A DNA stretch of 64,000 bases. Origin: Granulicella sp. L46. Its GTDB lineage: Bacteria; Acidobacteriota; Terriglobia; Terriglobales; Acidobacteriaceae. Of this stretch, positions 52,045-60,756 are shown piece by piece. Numbering within the stretch: the first letter of the stretch is position 1; each line of letters begins with the position of its first letter. A program made the translations under genes and the position numbers. The stretch is taken from contig NZ_LMUT01000025.1 of assembly GCF_009765785.1 (NCBI RefSeq), forward strand, positions 1 through 64,000. Direction: 5' to 3'. The notes below the pieces were generated by a model that ran no database searches, was not told where the DNA came from, and saw only the letters and a program-made list of their open reading frames with translations.

Positions 52045-53136
52045 TTAGGCGGCGGCGTTTAGGCCGATGGCTTTGGCGAGGAGGGAGTAGCTGCGTTTGC
52101 GGGCTTCATGGTCGTGGGTGATGGTGTTGATGATGATTTCTTTGAGGTGGATTTCCTGGGCGAGGTTGCGGAGTTGGGCGGCGACTTTGTCGGGAGTGCC
52201 TACGAAGTAAGTGGGCCACTCGTTATCTTCGGGGGCGTCAAAGCTGCCGGCGGTGAAGGGGATCAGTGGGTTGGGTGCGGCGGGTAGGGCATCGAGCTCG
52301 CGGAGAGCATCTTCGGGGGTGGCGACGGGGCGGCGGTCGTCCATGCGGATGCGGCGCTGGAGGAGGCGGACGGAGGCGTGGAGGCGCTGGGCTTCGGCGT
52401 CGGTGTCGGCGGCGATGACGCCGATGGCGAGGGTGGCTTCGGGAGCGGAGCGGTCAGGGCTGGGTTGGAAGTTGGCTTGGTAGTACTCGATGGCGCGGCG
52501 GGTTTGGATGGGTGAGAAGAAGTGGGCGAAGGCGTAGGGCAGGCCTTGTTGCGCGGCGGTCACGGCCGACCACATCGAGGAGCCGAGCAGCCAGATGTCG
52601 GGCGCGCCGGGGGCGTCGGGCGCGACGCGGATGCGAGCGAAGGGGTGGTTGGTGCCGAGGAGATCGGGGAAGCGCTCAGGATGGAGGAAGGCGCGGAGCT
52701 CGGCTAACTGCTGTGGGAAATCATCGGGGACGGGGGACTTGCGATCGCGGCGAAGGGCGAAGGCTTCGAGCTGGCCGCCGCCGGGTGCGCGGCCGATGCC
52801 GAGATCGATGCGGTTGGGGAACATGGCGTGGAGGGTGCGAAAGACTTCGGCGATCTTGAGCGCGGAGTAGTGTGGGAGCATGATGCCGCCGGTGCCTACG
52901 CGGATACGTTTGGTTTCGGCGGCGGCGCGGGCGACGAGGATCTCGGGCGCGGTGGAGGCGAGGAGATCCATCGCGTGGTGCTCGGAGTACCAGAGGCGCG
53001 TGTAGCCGAGAGCGTCGACGTGGCGGGCCAGGTCGAGGGAGTTGGCCAGCGCCTGCGAGGGCGTGAAGCCGGCGGGGACGGGAGATTGGTCGAGAACCGA
53101 GAGGCGGAGAGGGAATTGACTGGCGGAAGTGCCCAT
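52045..53136 (-). CDS. LLM-class flavin-dependent oxidoreductase (luciferase-like)
   Basis: A 363-residue luciferase-like TIM-barrel monooxygenase; ATG 53136 gives the usual N-terminus (RLSVLDQSPVPAGFTPSQAL), while the longer frame to 53445 has no family sequence before it. Visible are GYTRLWYSEHHAM, RIRVGTGGIMLPHYSALKIAE, DLGIGRAPGG and WLLGSS. This is the MsnO8-like branch, with no assigned substrate. It converges on the TIGR03435 gene with a 10-bp gap. Confidence 0.9.
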   Translation of the reverse strand: MGTSASQFPLRLSVLDQSPVPAGFTPSQALANSLDLARHVDALGYTRLWYSEHHAMDLLASTAPEILVARAAAETKRIRVGTGGIMLPHYSALKIAEVFRTLHAMFPNRIDLGIGRAPGGGQLEAFALRRDRKSPVPDDFPQQLAELRAFLHPERFPDLLGTNHPFARIRVAPDAPGAPDIWLLGSSMWSAVTAAQQGLPYAFAHFFSPIQTRRAIEYYQANFQPSPDRSAPEATLAIGVIAADTDAEAQRLHASVRLLQRRIRMDDRRPVATPEDALRELDALPAAPNPLIPFTAGSFDAPEDNEWPTYFVGTPDKVAAQLRNLAQEIHLKEIIINTITHDHEARKRSYSLLAKAIGLNAAA

Positions 53137-53304
53137 GAATCTTAGATGATGGTGAGCACGCTCCGGATGGGACGATCTCGTAGGCAATCTCGGATGCATC
53201 TGACGAATGGGTGAGATTTGTGAAACATTCGCGCGGGCAGGGCGTCCAATCCTGCATTGGACGGGCAGGATGATTTGTTCTGCAGAGGCGTCTTGGAGGC
53301 GGCC

Positions 53305-55038
53305 TTGAAAGTTTCGTTGAAGGCCTGGTTGAAGGATTCGTTGACGAGTCGACAGTGCGTGGCAGGAGTCGCGTCGGCGATGTTGCTGATGTGCGCCGGT
53401 GCGCTGTACTCGCAGGACCCGGATCCGTTGGGCGCCTTGCGGCATGGGCCGTTGGTGGTCTGGTACCTGGCGGCGTCTACGCGGCCGCCTCAGTCAAATC
53501 TGAATGCGATTGCTGCTTTGCACAATGCGACGCCCTTGAACTACAGCGAGCGGAGTACCGGGAACTTTGGGCAGAACGCCTCCACCTTCGGACAGAATGC
53601 AGGAAGTTATGGCGTGGACGCGGATAGCCGCACCATCAGCACGCCTTCGATACCACCCGATCAGAACGCAACGACCGCAAAGCCCAACGGCATTGGATAT
53701 CAGCAGAAGGATTTGAGTAACTTCGGTCAGAATTCGGCGGGGTATGGAACGGCCGCGAGCAACTACGGGCAGAATGGCAGCACTGCCGGCCAAAACGCGG
53801 CGAGTTATGGGACCGAGGCAAGCCGCTATGGAACGGCGGCGAGCAATGTGGGGCAGAATGCGTCGGATTTTGGAAACACGAACGGCAGTGGTGCGCCGAC
53901 AGAGGCAGCAAATTCCGTCGCGCCGGCCCAACAGCAGGGGCCTTTGAGAAATGCGCAGGCGGAGCAGGTGAAGGAGGGTCTGCGTGAGGCCTTCCCTGAC
54001 CTGCAGATGCGGTTTATCGCGGTCGATCCGGACCAACTGAAGGCGAGGCTGATGGGGGCGCGCGGGACAGTGGACTATCCGGATGTGCTGCTGGGAACGT
54101 TGCCCGCTGCGTGGTGGAGCGGCATGGACACGGACTTTGGGCTAGGCATGTTGCAGCCCGCAGTCTTCTATCCGAATGGCGTCACGGATAACTCCGAGGG
54201 CGAGCCGGAGGTTGCGATTCTGATGCATGCGCCACATATGCAGGCGGCGCGCGCCTTTGCGCTGTGGATGAGCGAACCAACGTCGGACTGTCCAGGATGC
54301 GTGCAGGCAAGTCTCGCTGGCAAAGAGGCCACTGCGGCGACGGTGGCGAAGGCTGCCATGGAGCGGCTGCTCAACGGCGATCCGCTGGGCGGTGCGGCCG
54401 ATCCGGATCTGGTGATGGACTCTTCGCGCGGTGTGCGGAGGATGCTGGCCATTATGGGCAGCGCTTCGGGCAGCACGGCGGCGCCGAATGATGGTGTGCG
54501 TGTGCAGGTGGCGGAAGTTTCGGCGAACGGCGGCCTGGCGGCGGTTGCGCTGCGCGTGGTGGTGTCGTCGCCCGGGGGGTATGGTGTGGCGCATCCGTTG
54601 GTGGTGCTGCGCGCAGGAAAAGATGGGCAGTGGAAGGTGCTGCAGATGTCGCTCGACATGCCGCAACACGAGCAATCCAATGTGCGCCAGGCGCTGATGG
54701 TGAGCAGTCCGCCGACGTCCGCAGAGCAGAGTTCCGGAGTGAAGGGTATTGCGCAGGCTTCGCCGCAGGATGGGCAGAATGTGGGGCAGATACCGCAGCT
54801 GGTATGGGATAACCGTGGTGGTGCGGGACTGCAGGTGGTGGAATGGCAGCGCGGTGAGGGCGGTGCGTGGTCCGACGCGCGACTGTACCTGGTGGAGGAC
54901 CGCAATCCGACGCTGCGTACGCAGGTGATGGCGGAGTTCGCCAATGCCAATGGCCGCTATCGATGGCGAGTGTGGAGTGTGGGCGCTCATGGCGCGGTAG
55001 AGATCAGCCCATGGCGAAGCTTCCGGTTGATTCAGTAA
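53305..55038 (+). CDS. Exported protein with GQNA/YG repeat region and C-terminal Fn3-like strand set
   Basis: The start is probably TTG 53305, with GGAGG 5 nt upstream, giving 577 residues and a signal peptide (VAGVASAMLLMCAGALYSQ); a TTG at 53257 is an alternative. Residues about 80-200 are low-complexity, built from units such as NFGQNAS, SYGTEAS and NYGQNGS. The following 200 residues contain a DVLLGTLPAAWWSGM segment and Cys-x-x-Cys (DCPGC) without a recognised domain. The C-terminal 90 residues (PQLVWDNRGGAGLQVVEWQ... YRWRVWSVGAHGAVEISPW) look like a fibronectin-III-type sandwich. The function is not recognised; a cell-surface or periplasmic adhesive protein is a guess. Confidence 0.65.
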   Translation: MKVSLKAWLKDSLTSRQCVAGVASAMLLMCAGALYSQDPDPLGALRHGPLVVWYLAASTRPPQSNLNAIAALHNATPLNYSERSTGNFGQNASTFGQNAGSYGVDADSRTISTPSIPPDQNATTAKPNGIGYQQKDLSNFGQNSAGYGTAASNYGQNGSTAGQNAASYGTEASRYGTAASNVGQNASDFGNTNGSGAPTEAANSVAPAQQQGPLRNAQAEQVKEGLREAFPDLQMRFIAVDPDQLKARLMGARGTVDYPDVLLGTLPAAWWSGMDTDFGLGMLQPAVFYPNGVTDNSEGEPEVAILMHAPHMQAARAFALWMSEPTSDCPGCVQASLAGKEATAATVAKAAMERLLNGDPLGGAADPDLVMDSSRGVRRMLAIMGSASGSTAAPNDGVRVQVAEVSANGGLAAVALRVVVSSPGGYGVAHPLVVLRAGKDGQWKVLQMSLDMPQHEQSNVRQALMVSSPPTSAEQSSGVKGIAQASPQDGQNVGQIPQLVWDNRGGAGLQVVEWQRGEGGAWSDARLYLVEDRNPTLRTQVMAEFANANGRYRWRVWSVGAHGAVEISPWRSFRLIQ

Positions 55039-55085
55039 GAACAGCGTTCCGCGAGATTGTCCGCGCGATCCGCTATGCTCGAAGA

Positions 55086-55946
55086 GTGAGTGTAGATCCA
55101 CAGAATGTTGCTTCGTCGCTGCTGGCCGTTAAGGACTTGAGGATCGCTTTCTCCGGTCAGGAGGCCGTGCGGGGGATCTCGTTCGACATTGCGCCGGGAG
55201 AGACGCTGGGGCTGGTGGGTGAGTCTGGTTCAGGGAAGTCTGCAACGTCGTTAGCGCTGCTGCGGCTGCTGCCACCGAGTGCGGCGATCAGCGGCTGCAT
55301 TCAATTTCTACGCGTGGATGGTGCCGTGGAGGAGCTGCTGAGCCTGCCCGAGGAGGCGATGCGGCGGCATCGCGGACAATCGATTGCGATGATCTTTCAA
55401 GAGCCAATGACGGCGCTGAATCCCGTGATGAAGGTGGGGCGGCAGATTGCAGAGGCGCTGCTGGCGCATGCTCCGCGAACGCCGCGAGCACAAGTGCGTG
55501 AGCGAGTGCTCGCGGCGATGCGTGAGGTCGCGCTACCGGATCCGGAGCGGAGGATGGAGGATTATCCGCACCAGTTTTCCGGTGGCCAGAGGCAGAGAAT
55601 CGTGATTGCGATGGCGCTGATCTGTAAACCGCGTCTGCTCATCGCAGACGAATGCACCACGGCGCTCGATGTGACGGTGCAGGCGCAGATATTGGAACTG
55701 CTGAAGACGCTGAAGCGCGAGCACAACCTGTCGATGCTGTTTATCTCGCACGATTTAGCGGTGGTGGCACAGGTGGCGGACCGCGTTGCGGTGATGCGGC
55801 ACGGCGAGATCGTGGAGCAGGGCAGTGTTGTCCAGGTGCTGACGCGGCCGCAGCACGACTACACACGTAACCTTCTGGCTTCGGCGCCGACGATGCATAC
55901 TCTTCGGGACCGACCTCTTGCTACGATGGTGCGGTCGGGCGTCTAA
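55086..55946 (+). CDS. ABC transporter ATP-binding protein, oligopeptide/dipeptide (DppD/OppD) type
   Basis: The GTG at 55086 gives 286 residues. Walker A is GESGSGKS (45-52), the Q-loop is MIFQEPMTALNPVMKVG, the signature is FSGGQRQRIVIAMALI, Walker B is LLIADECTTALDV (with Cys where Pro is usual after Asp-Glu), and the H-loop is FISHDLAVVAQVADR. The EPMTALNP box is typical of peptide/nickel importers. It is shorter than usual DppD (about 320-330), lacking most of the C-terminal oligopeptide-binding extension. No permease or binding-protein gene is adjacent, so it may serve distant partners. TATGCT ends 6 nt before the GTG, hinting at a leaderless message. Confidence 0.88.
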   Translation: MSVDPQNVASSLLAVKDLRIAFSGQEAVRGISFDIAPGETLGLVGESGSGKSATSLALLRLLPPSAAISGCIQFLRVDGAVEELLSLPEEAMRRHRGQSIAMIFQEPMTALNPVMKVGRQIAEALLAHAPRTPRAQVRERVLAAMREVALPDPERRMEDYPHQFSGGQRQRIVIAMALICKPRLLIADECTTALDVTVQAQILELLKTLKREHNLSMLFISHDLAVVAQVADRVAVMRHGEIVEQGSVVQVLTRPQHDYTRNLLASAPTMHTLRDRPLATMVRSGV

Positions 55947-55989
55947 TCATTTTCGGACTGGTTGTTTTTGGTCTTCAGACTGGTTGTCT

Positions 55990-56769
55990 ATGCGCGCGCT
56001 CGTGATTTCGGACATTCACGGAAATTTGCAGGCTCTTGAAGCAGTGCTCAGAGTAGCGCGAAGCCGCATCGGTGGAGGGTTCGATCAGCTTTGGAACCTG
56101 GGCGATGTGGTGGGATACGGAGCTCGACCCAATGAAGTGATTGACACGCTGCGGACGCTTGAGACCCAGCGATCGATTCATGTCCGGGGTAATCATGATC
56201 GCGTGTGCTGCGGTCTAAGCAGCTCGCAGGGTTTCAATCCCGTTGCGGCTGCGGCAGCTGCGTGGACTCGTCAGAATCTGCGGCCGGACAATCGGGAGTG
56301 GCTGCGCGAGCTCCCGATGGGACCCATCCAGGCGACGGAGCGAGCCCTGTGCGCACACGGTTCGCCGCTGCATGAGGATCAATACATCGCCTCGATGCGC
56401 GATGCGTGGTCGCCGCTGCAGAGGATGCCGTCGGAGCTTGCATTCTTCGGGCACACGCATCTGCAAGGCGGGTTTTCGCGATGCGATGAAGACTGGGCGG
56501 AAGATTATCCAGCGTATGACCCTGACAACAGCGAAGGGGTTGAGCAGTACACCATGGAGGTGCCGCTGGGTTCGCGACATCTGATCAATCCCGGCGCTGT
56601 AGGGCAGCCGAGGGATGGAGACTGGCGCGCCGCCTTCGCGATCTATGATGAGGCGCTGGCCAAGGTCACGTTCTTCCGAACGCCGTATGATGTCGCCGAA
56701 TCGCAGACAGCGATTCGTGATGCGCACCTGCCGGAGCGGCTGGCCGTGAGACTGAGCGCAGGGAGATAG
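55990..56769 (+). CDS. Metallophosphoesterase (calcineurin-like, YfcE/diadenosine-type)
   Basis: A 259-residue enzyme with every metal-ligand motif of the family: DIHGNLQALEAVL (8-20), LWNLGDVVGYGARP, VRGNHDRV, FFGHTHLQGGF, plus a closing LINPGAVGQPRDG. It is predicted to hydrolyse phosphodi- or monoesters with a two-metal centre; the substrate is not known. The ATG at 55990 gives the normal MRALVISDIHG start. It lies 43 bp after the ABC gene on the same strand and ends at a shared hairpin (56801-56838). Confidence 0.92.
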   Translation: MRALVISDIHGNLQALEAVLRVARSRIGGGFDQLWNLGDVVGYGARPNEVIDTLRTLETQRSIHVRGNHDRVCCGLSSSQGFNPVAAAAAAWTRQNLRPDNREWLRELPMGPIQATERALCAHGSPLHEDQYIASMRDAWSPLQRMPSELAFFGHTHLQGGFSRCDEDWAEDYPAYDPDNSEGVEQYTMEVPLGSRHLINPGAVGQPRDGDWRAAFAIYDEALAKVTFFRTPYDVAESQTAIRDAHLPERLAVRLSAGR

Positions 56770-56800
56770 AAACAGGGGATAGGGGATAGGGGCTAGAGTG

Positions 56801-56838
56801 TAGAGGATAGAGAAGATAAAGATTTTCTCTATCCTCTA
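56801..56838. terminator. 14-bp perfect hairpin between convergent genes (bidirectional terminator)
   Basis: TAGAGGATAGAGAA (56801-56814) pairs perfectly with TTCTCTATCCTCTA (56825-56838) around a 10-nt loop. It separates the phosphoesterase gene from the patatin gene, which is read from the other strand. A tract of GGGATAG-like units precedes it on the left. Confidence 0.75.
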
Positions 56839-56851
56839 TCCCCTGCACTCT

Positions 56852-59311
56852 TTAAAAGAACTTGCCGATGGTGAAGACCAGCTTGCGCTCGTCGTTCGTT
56901 CCAAAGGCAGGACCGATTGAGATAAGGCCGAACGGTGTCTCTGCGAAGAGCCCGAAATAGACGTCCTGCTGCGTGATGGTGGAAGCGTCGGGTGCACGCA
57001 TCTGCCCGGCCTCATAGAAGCCGCCGAGGTAGAGGTTGCTGCTTAGCGGTGCGGGTAGAGATTTAATGCGGCGCAGATAGCCGGGCGTGATCAGGAAGTA
57101 GTCGGTACCGCGATATTGGTCGATGGCGCTTGCACTGAGGCGCAACGGCCCGCCAAGGGTGAAGCGGAACGGTTGCGCGACATCCCGATTCAACATCGTT
57201 CCTCCCTCCATATCCATCAGCAGGACATTCTTCTTGCTGATGGTGTGGGATACGGAGAACTGGCTGAACAACTGGGGCGCCCTGGGGCTGTCAGGCGTTC
57301 CGTACAGATAGCCGATGTCCGTCTGCCAACGAATGCCGAACTCCGGCACCAGCGCGCGGTCCTGCGAGTCATAGATGTACTGCAGCCGACCGATCTGTGC
57401 ATTGCCGTAATAGTTGGGCATGCCATCGAACCCCGTCGTGACGTACCAGCGAACGTTCTCAAGTTGCCAGCCGGCGCGAAATTCCTGTGTGCTTCCATTG
57501 CTCCAGCCGAAGTCTGCGCCGCCCCCCGCGTTCTGGTCCAGACGCTCCGAGAGCCGCGTGTTGCCGCTATAGATGTAATACGGTGTGCGCGTGATGTTGG
57601 CGCGGGGCGCAACAAAAAATCCAGCCCAGTTAATCTTTCGGTAGTACTCGGTTGCAATGCGCGAGGCGAAACCGAAGTCGATATGCGTGCGCCACTCTGA
57701 ACCGTAGCCACCCAGGTCCTGGTAGAGCAGGATGGTGTTGACGCTGGCGCGCGTGACGCCCGACGTCTGCGCCTCGAGATTGAAGCCTGCTATGAGAAAA
57801 GGTGGCCCGGTAGGCTTGTCTTTCACGTCGACGAGAAGAATCGGGCGGCCTCGAACGTTGCGATCATAGCCGACCGTGTAATCCGCATCGTAGCGACCGT
57901 CGCTGCGTAGTTGCGAGAGCAGGCTTACGATCTTGTCTGTATCCACAGGCTGATCGACGAGTGGAGCGAAGAGGCGCTCGGCAGCAGCCTTGACCGCGGC
58001 ATTAGGAGCGTCGACTTCCACGCGCAGAACGTTGCCTGGAGGTCCGTGAAGACGGGCGTTGCGCTGCGCCAGATATTGCTCCCATTCGTCTTCGGGCAGC
58101 GAGTACTTCAGCAGGGTTGCCTTGTTGGCTTCGGCAGCCGCGTACCCCCGCTGAGCAAGCTGATACACCTTGCTATAGCTGCCCGCGTTGAAGCCGTCGA
58201 CGTCGGGTGTGATGACGACGTTTGCCAGTTTTCGATCGCGTGCTTCGTTCACTTCGATACCTACGGCAAAGGCACGCTGCAGAACGCCGAGGATGTTATT
58301 GAGATCGCCGTTGCCAACTGGCGCGAGCTCGAGGCTCACTGCAAGCACGACGTTCGCGCCCATGGCTTTGACCTCGGGCGTGGGAAGGTTCTCGAGGATC
58401 GCTCCATCCACGTAATCATGGCCATCCATCTGGAATGGTTTGAAAACGCCGGGGATGGAAGCAGACGCTAGAACAGCATCGCGTAGAGAGCCGCGCGCAA
58501 AGGTGACGGTCGTGGCGTCGGTGAGGTCGGTGGCCTGTGCACGAAAGGGGATGGGTAGATTGTTGAAGTCGACCGCATCGTTGTAACGCAGGAACTGCTT
58601 TTCGAGCAGCTCGTTGAGGCCGGCCTCGGTGAGAAGACTGTTGCGGAACCCAACGCCATGCTTGAGGCCAACCGTGATGCCGTTGGGAACGTCGCGGCTG
58701 TCTTCACGGCGCCGAAAGCTTTGCGCGCTGTAAGCCTGGTTGATGCGAAAGACCGAGTTGATGGAATCCTCGGTGAGGATCTGCTTCATTTCTTCCGGTG
58801 TGTGGCCAGTGGCGTACAGCGCCGAGATGATGGAACCCATGCTGGTGCCGGCGATTACATCGACCGGAATGTGGTGGTCTTCAAACCATTGGAGGACACC
58901 GATCTCGCTCATGGCCGGCGCACCGCCTCCGCCCAGCGCGAGGCCAATCACGGGACGGTTGGTGGGAAGGTTCTTCGGAGGAGTGGAAGGATCGAGTGGC
59001 CCGAGCGCGAGCCTTGTGGCGCTGGCTGCTTCTTCGCCGTTTTGTCCGGGAGTTTCCTTGGATTGTGGCTTCTGCTCCGATGTTTTGCCGGTTGGATCGG
59101 GTTTCTTGGCAGGATGGTTGGCTTCTGCCTGCTTTGCTGCTTGATCAGGAGTGGTAGGAGTTTGCGTGACCGTCTGCGCGTTAGCTAGGGGAGGCAGAAA
59201 AAGCGTCGCAGCGATCAGCATCGCGCTGAACATCACCGTCTGATGAGTCGACCTATAGGTTTCCGGCAGAAAGCAGCTTGGTCGCGCACACAGTCCCATT
59301 CGTCCATCCAT
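56852..59311 (-). CDS. Patatin-like phospholipase fused to an outer-membrane BamA/FhaC-type barrel
   Basis: An exported protein of about 819 residues. The signal peptide region is FSAMLIAATLFLPPLANAQ; several ATGs (59233, 59299, 59311) could start it, and the last was taken because a GGAACGA stretch precedes it. A Pro/Lys-rich linker follows. The patatin domain has the oxyanion GGGGAPAMSEIG, the nucleophile elbow GTSMGSIISALYATG and the catalytic Asp in YVDGAILENLPT, so a Ser-Asp lipase dyad is intact. Residues from about 420 carry a POTRA-like segment and the C-terminal surface-antigen barrel with a final aromatic residue (FTIGKFF). This layout is that of PlpD-type secreted phospholipases. 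Confidence 0.92.
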   Translation of the reverse strand: MDGRMGLCARPSCFLPETYRSTHQTVMFSAMLIAATLFLPPLANAQTVTQTPTTPDQAAKQAEANHPAKKPDPTGKTSEQKPQSKETPGQNGEEAASATRLALGPLDPSTPPKNLPTNRPVIGLALGGGGAPAMSEIGVLQWFEDHHIPVDVIAGTSMGSIISALYATGHTPEEMKQILTEDSINSVFRINQAYSAQSFRRREDSRDVPNGITVGLKHGVGFRNSLLTEAGLNELLEKQFLRYNDAVDFNNLPIPFRAQATDLTDATTVTFARGSLRDAVLASASIPGVFKPFQMDGHDYVDGAILENLPTPEVKAMGANVVLAVSLELAPVGNGDLNNILGVLQRAFAVGIEVNEARDRKLANVVITPDVDGFNAGSYSKVYQLAQRGYAAAEANKATLLKYSLPEDEWEQYLAQRNARLHGPPGNVLRVEVDAPNAAVKAAAERLFAPLVDQPVDTDKIVSLLSQLRSDGRYDADYTVGYDRNVRGRPILLVDVKDKPTGPPFLIAGFNLEAQTSGVTRASVNTILLYQDLGGYGSEWRTHIDFGFASRIATEYYRKINWAGFFVAPRANITRTPYYIYSGNTRLSERLDQNAGGGADFGWSNGSTQEFRAGWQLENVRWYVTTGFDGMPNYYGNAQIGRLQYIYDSQDRALVPEFGIRWQTDIGYLYGTPDSPRAPQLFSQFSVSHTISKKNVLLMDMEGGTMLNRDVAQPFRFTLGGPLRLSASAIDQYRGTDYFLITPGYLRRIKSLPAPLSSNLYLGGFYEAGQMRAPDASTITQQDVYFGLFAETPFGLISIGPAFGTNDERKLVFTIGKFF

Positions 59312-59426
59312 TCGTTCCAATGGTCTTGAGAGCGAGATCAAGGCCCGCTCACCTACCTTTTAGCATAGGCGGTTGGACGCGGATGAAACTTGCCTGTATG
59401 GATAGCAGGACGAGTTGATGTGCCTT

Positions 59427-60044
59427 TTATCGGACGTAGTCCTGGAACAAATCGGGAAACTGCTGCTCGAGCGCTGCGATCTTGGGGATGTCGCAGACTT
59501 GAATGTAAGGGTTGTGCGGATTCTTGATGGCATAGTCCTGGTGGTAGTCCTCACCAGCGTAGAACGCGACGAGCGGCGTGATCTGGGTGACGATGGGCTT
59601 TGGGTAGATATGCTCCGCGTCGAGTTGTTGCACGTAGGCTTGTGCAATCTCACGCTGTGACTCATCGGTATAGAAGATGGCCGAGCGGTAACTGGTGCCG
59701 ACATCCGCGCCCTGACGATTCAACTGCGTGGGGTCATGCACGACAGAAAAGAACACGCGCAGCAGTGTGCCATAGCTGACCAGCGAAGGATCGTAGAGGA
59801 TCTCGATCGCCTCGGCGTGCCCTGTACCTTCACCGCAGACCGTTCGGTAATTGGCAGTCTCCGCATCGCCGCCCGAATAGCCGACGACAGTTTTCTCAAC
59901 GCCCTTCACACGTTGGAAGACGGACTGCACTCCCCAAAAACATCCGCCAGCAAAGACGGCTTTCTCACGATGTCCCGCAGACCATCCGCCGACAGGAGCG
60001 GTGGTGTCTTGGAGCGGAACTGGAACTGGTTGTTTCAATGCCAT
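59427..60044 (-). CDS. msrA: Peptide-methionine (S)-S-oxide reductase
   Basis: Reduces methionine-S-sulphoxide in proteins. The catalytic Cys is in AVFAGGCFWGVQSVFQRV (GCFWG box), with GYSGGDAETANYRTVCGEGTGHAEAIEI following, and the C-terminal part includes YHQDYAIKNPHNPY. ATG 60044 has GGAGGA about 10 nt upstream and gives 205 residues; the ORF extension to 60110 lacks family similarity. It stands alone. Confidence 0.96.
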   Translation of the reverse strand: MALKQPVPVPLQDTTAPVGGWSAGHREKAVFAGGCFWGVQSVFQRVKGVEKTVVGYSGGDAETANYRTVCGEGTGHAEAIEILYDPSLVSYGTLLRVFFSVVHDPTQLNRQGADVGTSYRSAIFYTDESQREIAQAYVQQLDAEHIYPKPIVTQITPLVAFYAGEDYHQDYAIKNPHNPYIQVCDIPKIAALEQQFPDLFQDYVR

Positions 60045-60382
60045 CGTTGCGTGTCCTCCAACAGAATTTCCACATTCGCACAGGCCGGCGATTACCGAAC
60101 GGTCAGACAATCTTGTCTATTCGCACTGGCAATACGCGTCTCATCACCATCACTTCGCATTGGACGCTCGCAGGAGTTGTAACGACGCTTAAGCTGCGTA
60201 ACGAGCGGGTTGTGCAGCGTGAACCAACCTAGTTAACTCGACCTCATCCCACACTTGAAGTGTTAGTAGTCGCTAAGGTTCATGAGTTACTCGGTGGCCG
60301 AAGTGATGTTACTTCGCACGAAGAATGTGCGTTACTCAGTGCTGCATCTCGTAACCATTTTCTGATGACCTTGGTCGAATGC

Positions 60383-60733
60383 TTAGCCTGGTGGCCAATG
60401 CATCTGCCTTCCTCCCAACAGATGCACGTGAAGATGATCGACGGTCTGTCCGCCGTCGGGGCCGGTGTTGATCACGACTCGAAAACCGTTGTCGAGGTGT
60501 TGCAGCTGTGCAACTTTATTTGCCGCGAGAAGGAGTTCATTGAGGAGTTCGGCTTCAGTGGAGGACGTGTGAGCTAGTGAAGCGAAGTGTTGCTTGGGGA
60601 TGACCAAGATATGCACAGGCGCTTGTGGATTGATGTCGGGAAACGCGAGCACAGCTTTGTTCTCATACACACGCGTGACCGGGATCACACCGTCGGCGAT
60701 CTTGCAGAAGAGGCAGTCAGGAGTAGTAGCCAT
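60383..60733 (-). CDS. HIT-family nucleotide hydrolase/transferase
   Basis: A 116-residue histidine-triad protein (HINT branch): CLFCKIADGVIPVTRVYENK at the N-terminus, AFPDINPQAPVHILVIPK in the middle, the triad HLHVHLLGG near the C-terminus. Acts on purine nucleotide phosphoramidates or related adducts. Starts at ATG 60733. The upstream metalloprotease gene ends 24 bp away in the same direction, but the pairing is unlikely to be functional. Confidence 0.94.
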   Translation of the reverse strand: MATTPDCLFCKIADGVIPVTRVYENKAVLAFPDINPQAPVHILVIPKQHFASLAHTSSTEAELLNELLLAANKVAQLQHLDNGFRVVINTGPDGGQTVDHLHVHLLGGRQMHWPPG

Positions 60734-60756
60734 GTGCGCATGCTAAACCTGCCCGG

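Noticed and set aside
56770-56860. GGGATAG-like tracts near 56775-56800 as a second copy of the element's terminal repeat
   Set aside because: Only short GGGATAG units match; the rest of the 33-bp repeat is absent and the region is better explained as a terminator-forming palindrome.
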